Positions 46,401-57,365 are shown, counted from the stretch's first letter. The stretch is 64,000 nt of DNA from Uloborus plumipes (GCA_038373865.1 JAXGGA010004481.1:23898-87897), one strand, 5' to 3'. A program made the numbers and translations. The notes: generated from the letters alone by a model not told the origin.

Positions 46401-49400
46401 ACAGTACTCACATCAACGCATTCACCATGAACAGCTTGTATTCTCTGATGAATCTCCTTTGGGTTGACACCTTCTGCTGTCAAGAATTCTTTGACTGCAT
46501 GTTGCTCAAATCGCATTGACCGACCATTTGCGCAGGGTTCCATACTTTACACTCTAAAATCTCAACGGTTCAGTGCAAAGGACCAACTGTAACTGTAGAG
46601 GAGAGTTTACGGAACAAGCCAATACTTGCCGTATACCAGTGCTGCCATTTGTTGGGGAGTTATGAAAGTGGAGGCATTACTTTTCACTCAACCCTTGTAT
46701 GTTCAATTTTTTAGGTAACAGCAATGACAATCTAGGTAGTGTGCTGACGTACAGCTGGGTGTTAGTACACATGTTACACAAAAAAGTCTGAGAAAACCAA
46801 GACAGTTAGACAAACACCTGAAGATAAATAAGGAAGCCGGGCTCCCGATGTAACAATTTAAGATAGGGTGCCTCAAGCAATAATGTTCAATAATGGAAGA
46901 ATAGGAGTGAAAAGTGCACATGTATACAGAATACAGTATAACATCTTTAATTCGGAATCGTGAGGAGTACTGCAATTCCGAATTATGGAATTTATGAAAA
47001 ATAAATCGCCAAGTTGAAACAAAATGTAAAATAAGTAGTATTTTATCAAAATAACAACAATAATAGCATATTGCAATGTGTATTTTAAGTTTAAATAACA
47101 AATTTAAAACACGCATTTTAAAGAAATTTCATATTTTGAATTGCAGCACCATCTGTTGTTTTCTCCGAAAAACAATAACAAAGATAAATTTTGCTTATAA
47201 GGTCAATCAATAAATAATTATAGCAATACGAAGTATACACCTAGGAAATAAATGAGAAATACCAATTAATTAATCATAGTTTCTGTTACTTTCCATGCTA
47301 ACTTGTGGTGCTATCTAGTGACAGACAGAGAAAATAATTTTAAAATATTTTTTGAAAGGTGAAAATGTCCGAATTATAGATTTTCCGAACTACAGAAGTC
47401 CGAATTAACGATGATATACAGCATGCAACACCATTCAAATAGTATCACAGGTCACAGGTGTAGCATATAGGTGTTGACAAGGCTTCACTAGATAGCGTTT
47501 TATACAGGTTGTTTCATTTGATAAAAATCCTTGGGATAAAAACGGAGGTCCCCATTGTCCAGCGACATCTATCCAATTTTATGGTAACTAACATTATATA
47601 CAAATCAGATAAATAAAAGACAAATTTAAAAGTTAATTTGTTGGCGACAATTTTACAATTTGACATTCAATACTATTTTAGTATATTTTAACGTCATTGA
47701 AAAGCTTCTTTTATTTGTTGGTTTATTCTGCATTTTAGCGGCTTATTTTAATTAGTAAGCGAATTATTTTTCATTTTAATTGATTCTAATTATTAATTAA
47801 CTATGAAACGACACTGGCACCGCAGAGCGATAAATGGCGAATCTATTCGCTAAGCGAGCCAATACTATCAATGAGTGGCCATAGAACTTTTTAAAATTCA
47901 GTCCACAATTCGCCATGATACAGTTGGTCGTATAAAACGTTTGGTTGTATTATATCTTTACCTGAAAAGGGAATTTATTTCCCCTAAAAAGAAGTACTAA
48001 TAAGTCCTTCGGCATCAATTCACTGCATACTCTACTTCAGTTAACTATATCAATATTTTTTAACCCTTAAAGATAGGATAAACATCGCTTTTTACAGCAG
48101 AAACAATATGCTAATAAATGTAAACAAACATTTGGGTGGTCCTTGTTCAGCGTTCTTTAGCGGGCAAATCTTCACCATTGATGTTTTGAGCCATGATACA
48201 GCCTGTATAAAACGCTATCTAGTGTAGCCTTGGTGTTGATTATGAGGCAAACATTGAGAAAATATTTAAAAATTTTCAAATTTAAACACAAGAACTGATG
48301 AAAAGTCACAAACCTGCCTGTCAGCAAAAACACACAAGTTGGTCGAAGCACCATCCAAGTAGCTGTCTCTGCCATCTGTAATAATGGTACCATACAAGAA
48401 AGACAGCTCTTTACTGACAGGGTGAACAGGAGGCATTTGTACTTTGACTGCATCTGAAACAATCGATTCATTATGTTAATTTACAGAAATACAAAGCAGT
48501 GACGTGCAAGAATATTGTACGCTTTATTGTATGTAATTTGTTATGCTTTCTCTTTAAAACATCATTTTTGCAATTAAATATAGTTAGGAAAATAAATGAA
48601 TAAATTATGATATGTTGTTGCTGTCAAGAGATTTCATTTTCCTTTATTTTTCATAGCAGTGACTGTTTTAGAGCTGTCCATAAATGATGTCGCCCTTTTT
48701 TCCAACAAATTTGGCCTCCCCCTTCTGTCACAAAGTGTTACACTTCACCTCCCCTCACCTCATCCCTGATAGTGTCATATGCCACGTTGTTTCTCATGAG
48801 CATATTGTTACTAAAAAAGTGTGATGTAACATTTCTTAAAATCTTCTTCCTACCCCCTTGTCACAAACTATCCTAATTTTTGAAAGAAAAAAAAAAGCCT
48901 CCCCCTTGTCAGAAAATGTCAAAATTTTGCTAATCTGCTTCTCCTTTGAAAGCATAATTTTTTTCATTTGCGTAGCAATATTCCAAAATTATAAAATAAT
49001 CAAAGAAGTAAAAACTAAATTTTTAATAGTAGTACAACATTAAAAGAAGATGTCAATTTTTGAAATGTTCAACAGAATTTTCTCTAAAAGTGCAAAATAA
49101 TATTTATTTATTAGTATATATGTTTTTTACTTCCATGGAAATAAACAAAATGAAGAATTTTGAACTTTGTTTCGTTATTTTACAAGTCCATTTGTAAAAT
49201 AACAAAACAAAGTTCTAAATTCAAGGCACTAATAAAATTAGATGTGAGACCATAAACTTATCGTTTAAAAATGGCAGAGATCAGAAAAAAAATGAATAAA
49301 TAAATAACATAACATGAATTAAAATTTGTCAACTTTATATGATATAGAAAAATATACGACACCAGTACCTGTGACCAATGTTGCAATCTCGACCATCTTG

Positions 49401-52400
49401 TTGAGAGACGATGTTTTTAAATTCACTGAAATAGTCTCATCTTTTACTATAACATAAAAAGCTCCTCCATAAGCTATGTCCACTTCAATCTGCCCTAAAC
49501 TTGGGACCAGTATCTTAATCCCTGTTAAAAAATAAAAATCAGTCAAAAATAACTATTCCTTTTTTTTTAATTTTAAACAATAGAAACTTAAATTATTGAC
49601 AGTAACAATAAAGTACTAGCACATTTGAAATTCAAAAAATGTAGGATACTTGATCACAGGGGCAGCTCCTCACTATGGGCCGGGTGGGTCGGGCCCACCC
49701 AGAAAAATTGAAAGAAAAACAAATACATAATTAAAACATATCGTTTTGTATTTCTGTTCAAAAAACTAAAAAAAAAACAGTGCACAAAACATATTTTAAG
49801 CCTACAGCCCCCCCCCCCCCCCTCCGCACATCGCTGACACAGTACAAGAAAGATTTCAAATTCCATCAATTTTAGCGTTTCGCACGGCTTTTAGAACGAG
49901 CTTGAGGGCCAGCCGGCAGTAGGCCCGCGGCCATCTCCGCTTTTAGCCAATCGCAATGGCTGGATTAAGAAGAGCGGTTAGCGATGACACCCCATTGTAA
50001 CATTCAACCTGTGGGCCCATCTTCCCTGGCCCAGGATTTCCTTTTGTCCCTAACCAAAGCAGTGGCGAGGGAAGTGTCTCCTCACTGCGTACAGGAGCAG
50101 AATGTCAGGTCCCTGCGTTAGGGAGAAAACTCGCCTCTTTTCATTTTGCTCTCTTCGTTTTTCTCTTTTTCTTTCTTTCTTTTTTTTTTGGACGATTTTT
50201 ATAACAAGTCCTTTTTTTTTTTTGGTCTTTCTTTTTTTACTTTCAACACCTATTACTAACAGGCATGGAGATTGCTAATTTCATTACCGCCCCCTCACCT
50301 ATTTGTAATACAATGCATGCATATTTTATTGGTTAATTTGCGTTTGGGAACAGAGATTCTTATTCTCAAAATTTTTGTGTGAAGACTTTATTTTTTAACT
50401 TGTAGACCGTTTGCCATTTTCTTGGTATTAGTTTGAATTTAATCTCATAGTGTTGTAAGTATAGTATGAACTCTAGAAACTTTGTCATCCTTCCGGGTGT
50501 GACATCGTAAATGCTTGGAGAATTAATAAGTATTCTTAAGCTCTAAATGCTAAATTTATTTAGCCGAATCAATGATTACCTTTATATCCACGACCAAAGT
50601 CGTCCAAAGAGAGGCCAACACCCTTCCCCTAAAATATCGACAAAGTAGTCCTCCCCTCCCCCCTTTTTGATAATTATCCCTGCAACAAACATTATCACAT
50701 TCAAAGGGATTTTAATGTCCGAAAAAACACTTAGATGTTGAATAAAAACTTTTGCTACTCCGCAACTTTTCTTAAATCTTATGACACGTAACATTAACCT
50801 TCTACTACAAATTCACTTAAAGCAGTAACCAGAAAAAACAAAACGTTGAAATTAAATGTTCATAAAAATATTGAGTGGATCAACGTCTACTGTATATAAA
50901 AACTATATTCAGTTTAAAAATGAATAAATGAATAATACACTCATTCTTTAAATTATTATTATTTTACGAATTGGTTCATAATTCATAGAGGAAACAAGTG
51001 GATATAAAATTTCGCAACATTTAAAAACTATATTTTGCAATATATTTTTCTGAAGTTTTATAATATATGAAATATTAAATACTGTTTAAAAGCAATGTAG
51101 TTAAATTAAAAATTTCTATCAAAGTTTAATAACGGTACCTAATGGTTCTGAAAAACTTGGCGTTCTAACATAACATGTTACCATGACTATCAGTCAAATC
51201 ACGTATCTGAAAAGAAATTAATTACCAGTTAATCAAATATTTCTGACAAACATAATCAAATTAGTCAGTTATCCGTGTTTTAATTTTAATGTTATTCGAA
51301 TTGGTAAGTCAAGATCCAGATTATATTGTAAGAAAAATAAGTGTTTTAATATTGTTCTGTACTCTTTGTGTATTTCCTGAAAACAATTTGATTCAGCTCA
51401 TCACTAGTTTGAGTATATGATCATACATTGGTAAGTGAGTGGAACCATAACTGTTCAAGCCAGTGTATTCCAATTTATTTAAAAGCATATACATACATTA
51501 AAATTGAAATATTAATGTAAATATCATGACTATAAAAGTGACATTTTTAAGTTTTAACACCGTTAGGATTTGAGTAAAAACCCGAAAAAGCGACGTTTAA
51601 AAACACAAATAGATGAAGTTAAAATTGGCGAACATGTTTCAAAAGCCTAAAGCTTCCTTCTTCAGCGCCAAGCAAGAAATGGAAAGAAACAAAGTGTCGG
51701 GAGAGTTTAAATAGCAAAGGAGCAAAAGCTAGGCCAATCAGGTGTCAGCGTGTGCCGAGTCCTGATTTGGCGTTGCGTTGTCAGAAAATTTAAAAGCATG
51801 AAGTAAAATTGGCGAGATGTGTGGAACTGCAAAAGATTCGTTACAAATATTACTTAAATTTTTATGAACATGAAAGGCTTCTAAGAAATCCAACTCGCCA
51901 ACAGTCTTAGAAGCCTTTCATGTTCATAAAAATTTAAGTAATATTTGTAACGAATCTTTTGCAGTTCCACACATCTCGCCAATTTTACTTCATGCTTTTA
52001 AATTTTCTGACAACGCAACGCCAAATCAGGACTCGGCACACGCTGACACCTGATTGGCCTAGCTTTTGCTCCTTTGCTATTTAAACTCTCCCGGCACTTT
52101 GTTTCTTTCCATTTCTTGCTTGGCGCTGAAGAAGGAAGCTTTAGGCTTTTGAAACATGTTCGCCAATTTTAACTTCATCTATTTGTGTTTTTAAACGTCG
52201 CTTTTTCGGGTTTTTACTCATTTTAACACAAAGTGAACTGCTTTTAAAACCGTTAGGATTTGTTTTTTCATGAACTGAAATTGCAAGATTTGTATACAAA
52301 TTAAAAAAAAAATGTAAGCATGCCTATATCGAGTCCTTATGAGTTCCTTAATTTGATGATAGAGGCTTTCAAAAAGTCATGGTGCAGATTATCAAAATTT

Positions 52401-55400
52401 TTCGGGGGTGAGAGGGTGTTGTTTTTAGGCAGAAATGTTCGTTTTCTTTTTGAGTGCAGTCCCGTAATGTTTGAGGAATGGCACCGAGTTGTGGCGTAAC
52501 ACTTTTGATGTGATAAATATTTTCACTGTCCGAAAATGGCAAAATTATGAGAGCCAGCTTTGCGAAATATTAGTCATGTATAGGAAGTCTGTCGTCTGTG
52601 CAAAATATTGTTATTATTATTACATTGATCGCTTAAGGCTGGAAAACATTTAAAAATATAAAACCTATGTATCAAATCAAATGAGATAATTTTGCAATTC
52701 AAATTTGTATTAATGGAATTAAATATTATTTCACGTCGCTCAGCATTAGTTTATTAGTTGTTTCCTTCATTTTATTTTTGTAAGCATTACTGGGAAAACA
52801 TATAATTGCAGGCCCACCCACTAAGTTAAGCCACGAGCCGCCACTGCTTGATCAGAGAATAAAAATAGGTAGGGGAGAGCGGGGCTAAAAGTTCCGCGGG
52901 TAAGTTGTTCCCTTTGAAATAACTCAGCTAAGAAAAAAGATACATGTATTTTGTAAATACGTCGTGAAATAGAATGTTATAGCGCACAAATGGCGGCCAT
53001 TTTAGCCAGCCCAGTGGCGTCCGGTGTATCAAAAGCCGAGCACGTGCATTACTGATTTACGAAAGTAAATATTTTTGTTTTTGGTGTTTTTGGTCTTTCG
53101 CCCTAAATTGAATAGTTAATGTTTAGCTTTTTGGTTTTTTTACATGAAGATAGATTGTGCACCCTTATATCCTACGCTGAAACTATTTATGTTTCGTTAT
53201 CTAACATATAATTTAATGTTTTAAAGACATGTGCTTTTGGGGCTAGTTGTTCCCTTTTTTTGGGGCAAGTTGTTCCGCGGAACAACTTGCCCCATAAAAA
53301 TTAGCAACTATCCTGAAGAAACGTCTTGCCCTATTCATCTGAACCAGTGATGCAGTGACTTAATACACATATAAATAAATATTATATGTTACTGTGAAGA
53401 CCGAAAGTGAGATTTCATCAAACATAAATCCAGAAATATTCAGTCTATCCGATAGATATATATTAGATATAAAATTTTCGAAAAGCGAACCATGTAAGCT
53501 ATCGAAATATGTTTCATACTTTGATTAAAAAGTCATAATTTCGGAGAATCGTATTAGAAGTTCTAGATAGCTCCCTGTTATAACTGAAGACTGAACCAAT
53601 TATCTCAGCTTATTAGCTGTTGAAGCTGTTAGTTAGTATATGTAATTTTCATTTGTTGCACTGTATTAACTGTATTTTACCATATTAATGTGTTATAATT
53701 TACTATTTACTAGGTGAGTTGCCCGGCTTTGCACGGTCTACCTTGAGAATAAAACTTTTGTCAAGCAACGCGTGTCTATAAGTCCCGACTGCATTATTAA
53801 GTTATTTTGCCGGCATCTAGTGCAAAAAAGAAATCAATCGCCAAAAAAAGTTTTAAATCCCGTCGTAACAGGAAAAGCCTCAAAGCAAAGGTCTCATCAG
53901 AAAGATCGAAGAAAATACGTCCTAAAGGAAATTTTCTCGCGCAGCTTTGGAAATTACTAACCGCTTCACCCGGCAAAAAGATACAGGCGTTTTTAAGTTA
54001 GTAAAAATCAATTTCAAATTGGATTTACAGAAATCGTCTGTTCTAATTAGCGTGAAAAAAATAAATGGTAAAAAAAAAAGTTGAATAAAAATGGGTTGCC
54101 ATTTTTTTTTCTTGAGCGTAAACTAATTTTCTAAATATGGCCGATTTTAACAGCATTCAGTGGATTTTTCGCAAAATATCGCCAATAGCGCAAAAATTGA
54201 ACCGAAATTCAAGAAATCATTTTCTTCGGCAAATTTGTCGCCAACTTGGCGAGCTGTCACCAAGTTGGCGTCAAACACTTGGCGACCAAAAGCTTGGTGA
54301 TATATCGTCAAGTGATTGCGCCAATTCATATCACTTTTGTCTACATTAAAATTAACTGATTTACTCCAAAGAAGGGTAAGCCCCCCCCCCCCCCCGGGAA
54401 CATTCGAATGCAACCACAAGAGGAGGTACACAACTAGACCTCCCTCAAAGCCAACATATCAAATTAGAATCTTCTACGGTATACAGTTTTTGAGTTACGC
54501 GACATACCTACATACGCACATGCGTAACATACGTACATACAGTCATACAGCCGTACATAAAGTCATACTAATATCAACCATTGTTTTTTTAATACAAATT
54601 ATGTTTTTAAGGAGTTATTCATCTCGCAACGTGGTTAAATTCGAAATCAGCATCGTTATTCATCGTCTTGTTAATATCGGAACAATTTGCCCCAACCACG
54701 GAACAACTTGCCCCAAGACGGGGTTAGTTGTTCCTTTTCGGCTTTACTTGCTATAAAATTAATTATTAAAAAACCTTACAAAATACAACTCAAAAAACAG
54801 TCTGTATATCAAAGGGACATATAATACTAAGTTTTAACCTCGGAATATTAATTCTAAAACAAAGTTTTCAAAACGAATTTTGAGCTTGATCAAAAAACGG
54901 AACTTTTAGCCCCGCTCTCCCCTACATAAGCAAAATTTCATTTCTTTTTTTTTTTTTTTTTAAGTTTAATGAGTTTTTGTACTAGATGTGAATTGGCAAC
55001 AGTAAGTTCTTTTAATGCTACCCTAAAGAAAAAGGGGGGCGGGGGGAGGGGGGGTAAACCCATGAAAAAAAAAAAAACAATTTTGAAAAAGTGATGATAA
55101 AATAGGGGAGGGGGTCTTTAGATTTGTGCCCGGATGACAGCCAGTCAATCTAGTAATTAGTGAAAGGGCAAAGCTCAGGAGAATTCACAATAAACTTATC
55201 ATCAGTTTTACTTCTACAACTAAAGAAATATGGAACCAGGTTATGGAACCACAATTTTTTTTAAAATAAAAATTGTTACCCATTTTATACACAAAGGCAG
55301 GAACACTGTGAAATCGAACATTTCCACACTTGTTGTTTGTGTACTCTACGTAAGTTTTGACAGGACCGCAGGGGCAGTTCAAAATGACCTCTGTCTCAGG

Positions 55401-55742
55401 AGAGGAGGGCGGAACCAGCCCAGCATCAATAACGTACTGGCCCAGGGCCAGGACTGCATGCCCACACATTGAACTGTAACCTTCATTATGGATAAACAGA
55501 ACCTCTATTTCATTGTTTGTATTCTTCATCAAAATGGCACCGTACATGTCCTTGTGGCCTCTGGGCTCGTTCATTATCAGCTGACGGAAACTGTCCTTGT
55601 GTTGACGAGCGAATTCCCTTTTCTCCAGCAAGGAAGAGCCTTCTAATGTGGGGAATCCCGACACCACAATACGCAGGGGTTCACCACCCGTGTGCATGTC
55701 ACAGGTCACTATCTTGACTGTCGTGTCTGGTTCAAATGGCAT
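43187..55742 (-). CDS. L3HYPDH: Trans-L-3-hydroxyproline dehydratase, complete CDS in 4 exons
   Basis: Joining 55742-55280, 49521-49369, 48453-48314 and 43447-43187 on the - strand gives 1,017 nt with consistent phases (1, 1, 0): 338 aa plus TAG. The enzyme belongs to the proline racemase family and dehydrates trans-3-hydroxy-L-proline to pyrroline-2-carboxylate in the cytosol, using diet- or collagen-derived hydroxyproline. Visible family motifs are CDMHTGGEPLRIV near the start, MCGHAVLALG with catalytic Cys93, DIAYGGAF, and DRSPTGSGV with Thr258. Proline racemases carry a second Cys at the Thr position, so Thr marks this as the dehydratase. The length fits the animal enzyme (about 350 aa). 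The start ATG directly precedes PFEPDTTVKIVTCDMHTGGE. All three introns are invaded by transposons, but no exon is broken. Confidence 0.95.
43513..43791 (-). mobile_element. tRNA-derived SINE, family 2, copy in L3HYPDH intron 3
   Basis: On the - strand it begins GGCCGCGGTAGCCCGATCGG with B box GGTTCGATCCT, then the same body as 14495-14773. It ends about 65 bp from the acceptor of the last L3HYPDH exon, in the gene's sense orientation. Confidence 0.88.
43830..44588. mobile_element. hAT element in L3HYPDH intron 3, TSD GTCCATAC
   Basis: Ends CAGAGACGTGCCGTC and GACGGCACGTGCCTG are flanked by perfect GTCCATAC (43822-43829, 44589-44596). 759 bp with no transposase frame. Confidence 0.9.
45221..45330 (+). 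repeat. Dispersed repeat related to 63690-63810
   Basis: Shares 'tattaaacatcaaaa', 'ccgatt/tcgattc', 'gcagatgcagggat' and 'caaagtgaaagcat' in the same order with the element at the right edge of the window. No termini visible here. Confidence 0.5.
45820..46697 (-). mobile_element. Mariner element, internally deleted, with full TIRs and TA duplication
   Basis: Terminal inverted repeats of about 28 bp (YAAGGGTTGARTGAAAAGTA at each end) are flanked by TA at 45818-45819 and 46698-46699. The element is 878 bp against about 1.3 kb for a complete mariner. It sits in intron 3 of L3HYPDH, in the same orientation as the gene. Confidence 0.93.
45950..46543 (-). pseudogene. Mariner transposase remnant, central part deleted (197 aa)
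   Basis: One uninterrupted frame starts with the helix-turn-helix half of a mariner transposase (MEPCANGRSMRFEQHAVKEF, later VSTVRRWTSKF). Around residue 90 it jumps directly to the C-terminal catalytic part, with PPYSPDLEPSDFHMF near residues 130-144. Mariner transposases are about 345 aa, so roughly 150 residues including the first catalytic Asp are missing. The second catalytic block, usually HDNAR, reads HNKAR, so that Asp is also lost. It is therefore not expected to catalyse transposition. The frame remains open across the deletion, and the DNA-binding half looks intact. Confidence 0.9.
46934..47421. mobile_element. Pogo-like MITE with TTAATTCGGA ends
   Basis: CAGTATAACATCTTTAATTC at the left pairs with GAATTAACGATGATATACAG at the right, and CCGAATTA motifs recur inside both ends. 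TA precedes the left end; the right TA is not intact. 488 bp. Confidence 0.65.
47478..48232. mobile_element. TIR element with 7-bp TSD, copy 2, in L3HYPDH intron 3
   Basis: Same family as 21818-22570 but inverted: CAAGGCTTCACTAGATAGCG at the left, CTAGTGTAGCCTTG at the right, flanked by GTGTTGA at 47471-47477 and 48233-48239. Its end lies 81 bp from the splice donor of L3HYPDH exon 3. Confidence 0.88.
48314..48453 (-). CDS. L3HYPDH: L3HYPDH third coding exon
   Basis: This 140-nt exon follows acceptor gtttcag and ends CAG before donor gtttgt. It enters in phase 1 and leaves in phase 0. It codes for DAVKVQMPPVHPVSKELSFL, YGTIITDGRDSYLDGASTN and LCVFADRQ, matching the FLYGTI and CVFAD blocks of the family. 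The correct frame differs from the longest open frame here. A TIR element ends 81 bp downstream, close to the splice donor. Confidence 0.92.
48672..48920. repeat. Dispersed pyrimidine-rich repeat, copy 2
   Basis: Begins 'agctgtccataaatgatgtc', then repeated 'ccccttgtcacaaa' blocks and 'aaaaaagtgtgatgtaac'. The 'tgtccataaat-atgtc' start is common among arthropod DNA repeats. It lies in L3HYPDH intron 2. Confidence 0.45.
49369..49521 (-). CDS. L3HYPDH: L3HYPDH second coding exon
   Basis: This 153-nt exon lies between acceptor ttaacag and donor gtactg, phase 1 in and out. It codes for GIKILVPSLGQIEVDIAYGG followed by the start of AFYVIV and ends at EIATLVT. The DIAYGGAFY block is highly conserved in the family. 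Confidence 0.92.
49657..52846. mobile_element. 3.2-kb hAT element in L3HYPDH intron 1, TSD CTTGATCA
   Basis: The left end CAGGGGCAGCTCCTC and right end GAGCCGCCACTG resemble each other as inverted repeats and are followed inward by GGGCCCACCC / GGCCCACCC. Perfect 8-bp CTTGATCA lies at 49649-49656 and 52847-52854. No transposase frame was recognised. The 51573-52248 palindrome is nested inside. Confidence 0.88.
51573..52248. mobile_element. Palindromic insertion with 14-bp target duplication (Penelope-like?)
   Basis: Arms 51571-51885 and 51906-52220 are 315 bp each and almost perfectly complementary (one mismatch seen, in GTGTCGGG versus CCCGGCAC), separated by a 20-bp loop. ACCGTTAGGATTTG occurs at 51559-51572 and 52249-52262, bracketing the palindrome plus a short non-palindromic tail. 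Long variable duplications suggest target-primed retroposition. The motif CTGAAGAAGGAAGC followed by TTTTGAAAC in the arms resembles the ends of Penelope-like elements; that identity is inference. Confidence 0.7.
52872..54922. mobile_element. Pogo-like TIR element with GGGGAGAGCGGGGC ends, TA duplication
   Basis: GGGGAGAGCGGGGCTAAAAG at the left and CTTTTAGCCCCGCTCTCCCC at the right are bounded by TA (52870-52871, 54923-54924). The internal motif GGGCAAGTTGTTCC repeats in both orientations and forms a palindrome near 53263-53294. 2,051 bp without a recognised transposase. It starts 17 bp after the neighbouring hAT target duplication. Confidence 0.85.
53712..54560 (-). mobile_element. Possible Helitron-like insertion (3' end at 53712)
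   Basis: Read on the - strand the segment ends with GTGCAAAGCCGGGCAACTCA followed by CCTAG|T: a GC-rich motif a few bases before a CTAG terminus, as in Helitrons. The 5' limit is not resolved; runs of 'catac/gtacat' near 54500-54570 may belong to it. It lies within the 52872-54922 element. Confidence 0.3.
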
Positions 55743-55750
55743 TTTTGAAG
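55280..55750 (-). CDS. L3HYPDH: L3HYPDH first coding exon
   Basis: The ATG lies at 55742-55740. It is preceded on the - strand by a polypyrimidine run and a CATAG acceptor, so the exon starts at 55750 with 8 nt of 5' UTR; an upstream non-coding exon is implied but not identified. The exon codes for 154 residues plus one base and contains the HTGGEP and MCGHAVLALG motifs. It ends at AAAATGG before donor gtaaca. The open frame continues upstream of the ATG to about 55967 and downstream to 55185; both extensions lie in introns and are not coding. Confidence 0.93.
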
Positions 55751-55967
55751 CTATGTTGGAAGAAAGACAAAAAATTAATTTGAATTTGTTTCTGACAAAC
55801 TCAAACCACTTTTTTTTGCATTTAAAACTGAGAAATAAACAGTGCTCCAAATGTATTTTTAGTTGAGATAGGGTGTAAGGGAGCTGGCTTCCTTGTAGTG
55901 TAACCTGGATATTGCTAAATCTTCTACAGTGTCTGCCTCTCTCCTTGTGATATTTTTTGGAAAACAA

Positions 55968-57365
55968 TTGCTTTGCACTAACTAACTAAATAATTTTAAT
56001 TGTGTTGTAGAAAAATACTGGCAGGGTCTAATGACCTAATGGTCAAGTGACCCGGGATTTGAGAAATATAAATATAAAACATATTTTAGTTCGTTCCTAG
56101 CCAGAAAAGGAATCTTAATTTCCAGAGAGAAAGAGACCATAAGCTATTTCTATTAATTCTGTTTTATGTATAGATTTAGAGCGTAGGTAGAAAAATTGTA
56201 AGTGCTTAATTGCTCATTGGGGGAGGCTGGAGTCAACTGGTACAGAAGGCCTTGGGTCATCATGGGCTGTTGCACCATGCATGACAGTCAAATCAATTTA
56301 AAATAATCTTAATTTTAATGGAAAATTAAGAACTATTTTTGGAAATTACATTGTGTGTGAGACATAGTTCGGCTCAGTGTTAGAAACATACGGTCATTCG
56401 TCACATTTTACTACTAAAAACTTTGATTTGACACCTGGAATTCCAGCTCCAGGCACCAATTTGATGATGCTTAAAGTTTTGGATCACATTTAAGCTTTTT
56501 TTCCCTCAACTCACTTCCCATAACCCTACGGGGCTGTGGTAGCCTGATCGGCAAGGCATCAGACTTGTAACCCAAAGGTCCTGGGTTCAATCTTAGCCTA
56601 TCAAAGATCCACCATCTTCATTCATGGTGGCTGTGGGACGTTAAAAACGATACCTCTACGGATACTGGATGAGGAGTTTGCTCAGCCTTGGTCTGGATCA
56701 AAAGAACAGAGCACTTTTCAGGGCCCCATCCCGGTTAAACCATGAGCTGTGGTATGTACAGAAGGCATTGGAGTGTGAAATGACTATAACTTATAGGATA
56801 AAGTTGTAAAAGTAATTTCAAAATGCAAACAATGTTGTCTTTGTCAACTACAAAAAACATTTTTTTTGGTATGTTTTAGATATTATGCTATTGACAATGT
56901 GCAGCATTTCTATTTAACAAATATTTTTCGCATTTGAAAAGATCCTATATGTTTGATTAATTAAAAATGGCACCAAAGTTGGACATTTTAAGGTCTAAAA
57001 ACTTATTCTAGGTCTCATGATGACACCTAATTTAAATTATTATTTTTAACACTGGTTACGCTGCTGGTACACATTCATTTTTCCACTCCCACTCTCAGGG
57101 TTGGTATTTTTTCAGAAAAAGTCTGCAGTGTTGAAAAAAATGGTACAAAAAGGAAGGAGTGCATATTGATAACTGAGCATGTGATACTTTAATGTAAAAA
57201 TATTTTCTTAAATTAGAAGAATTAATCAATTTATTTGTTATTGCTGAGTTATTCATTATTAGTCTAGAATCTTTCAGTTACCCAAAAACGTGGATGAAAC
57301 GGAAAAAACGATAGTTTGTCTGGGGGCGGTTCTTTACTTACTGGGGAGGAAAAAATCTGACAGAT
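55968..57365. other. Region upstream of L3HYPDH
   Basis: Should contain the L3HYPDH promoter and a non-coding first exon, since a splice acceptor precedes the ATG, but neither could be located. The only identified feature is the SINE at 56530. Confidence 0.45.
56530..56780 (+). mobile_element. tRNA-derived SINE, family 2, copy upstream of L3HYPDH
   Basis: Head GGGGCTGTGGTAGCCTGATC, B-box-like GGTTCAATC, then 'aaagatccaccatctt', 'cgatacctctacgg', 'ggatcaaaagaacagagcac' as in the other copies. No clear target duplication. Confidence 0.85.

Noticed and set aside
46703..47116. 137-residue - strand frame
   Set aside because: Within and beside a pogo-like MITE, rich in Phe/Cys/Tyr as expected from AT-rich chance frames.
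53772..54756. Lys/Ser-rich frames and a 146-residue frame
   Set aside because: Inside a transposon; overlapping frames, simple composition, no recognised domain.
55185..55967. 260-residue L3HYPDH frame taken as one exon
   Set aside because: Residues before the ATG and after AAAATGG lie in introns: clear acceptor and donor sites and loss of family similarity.
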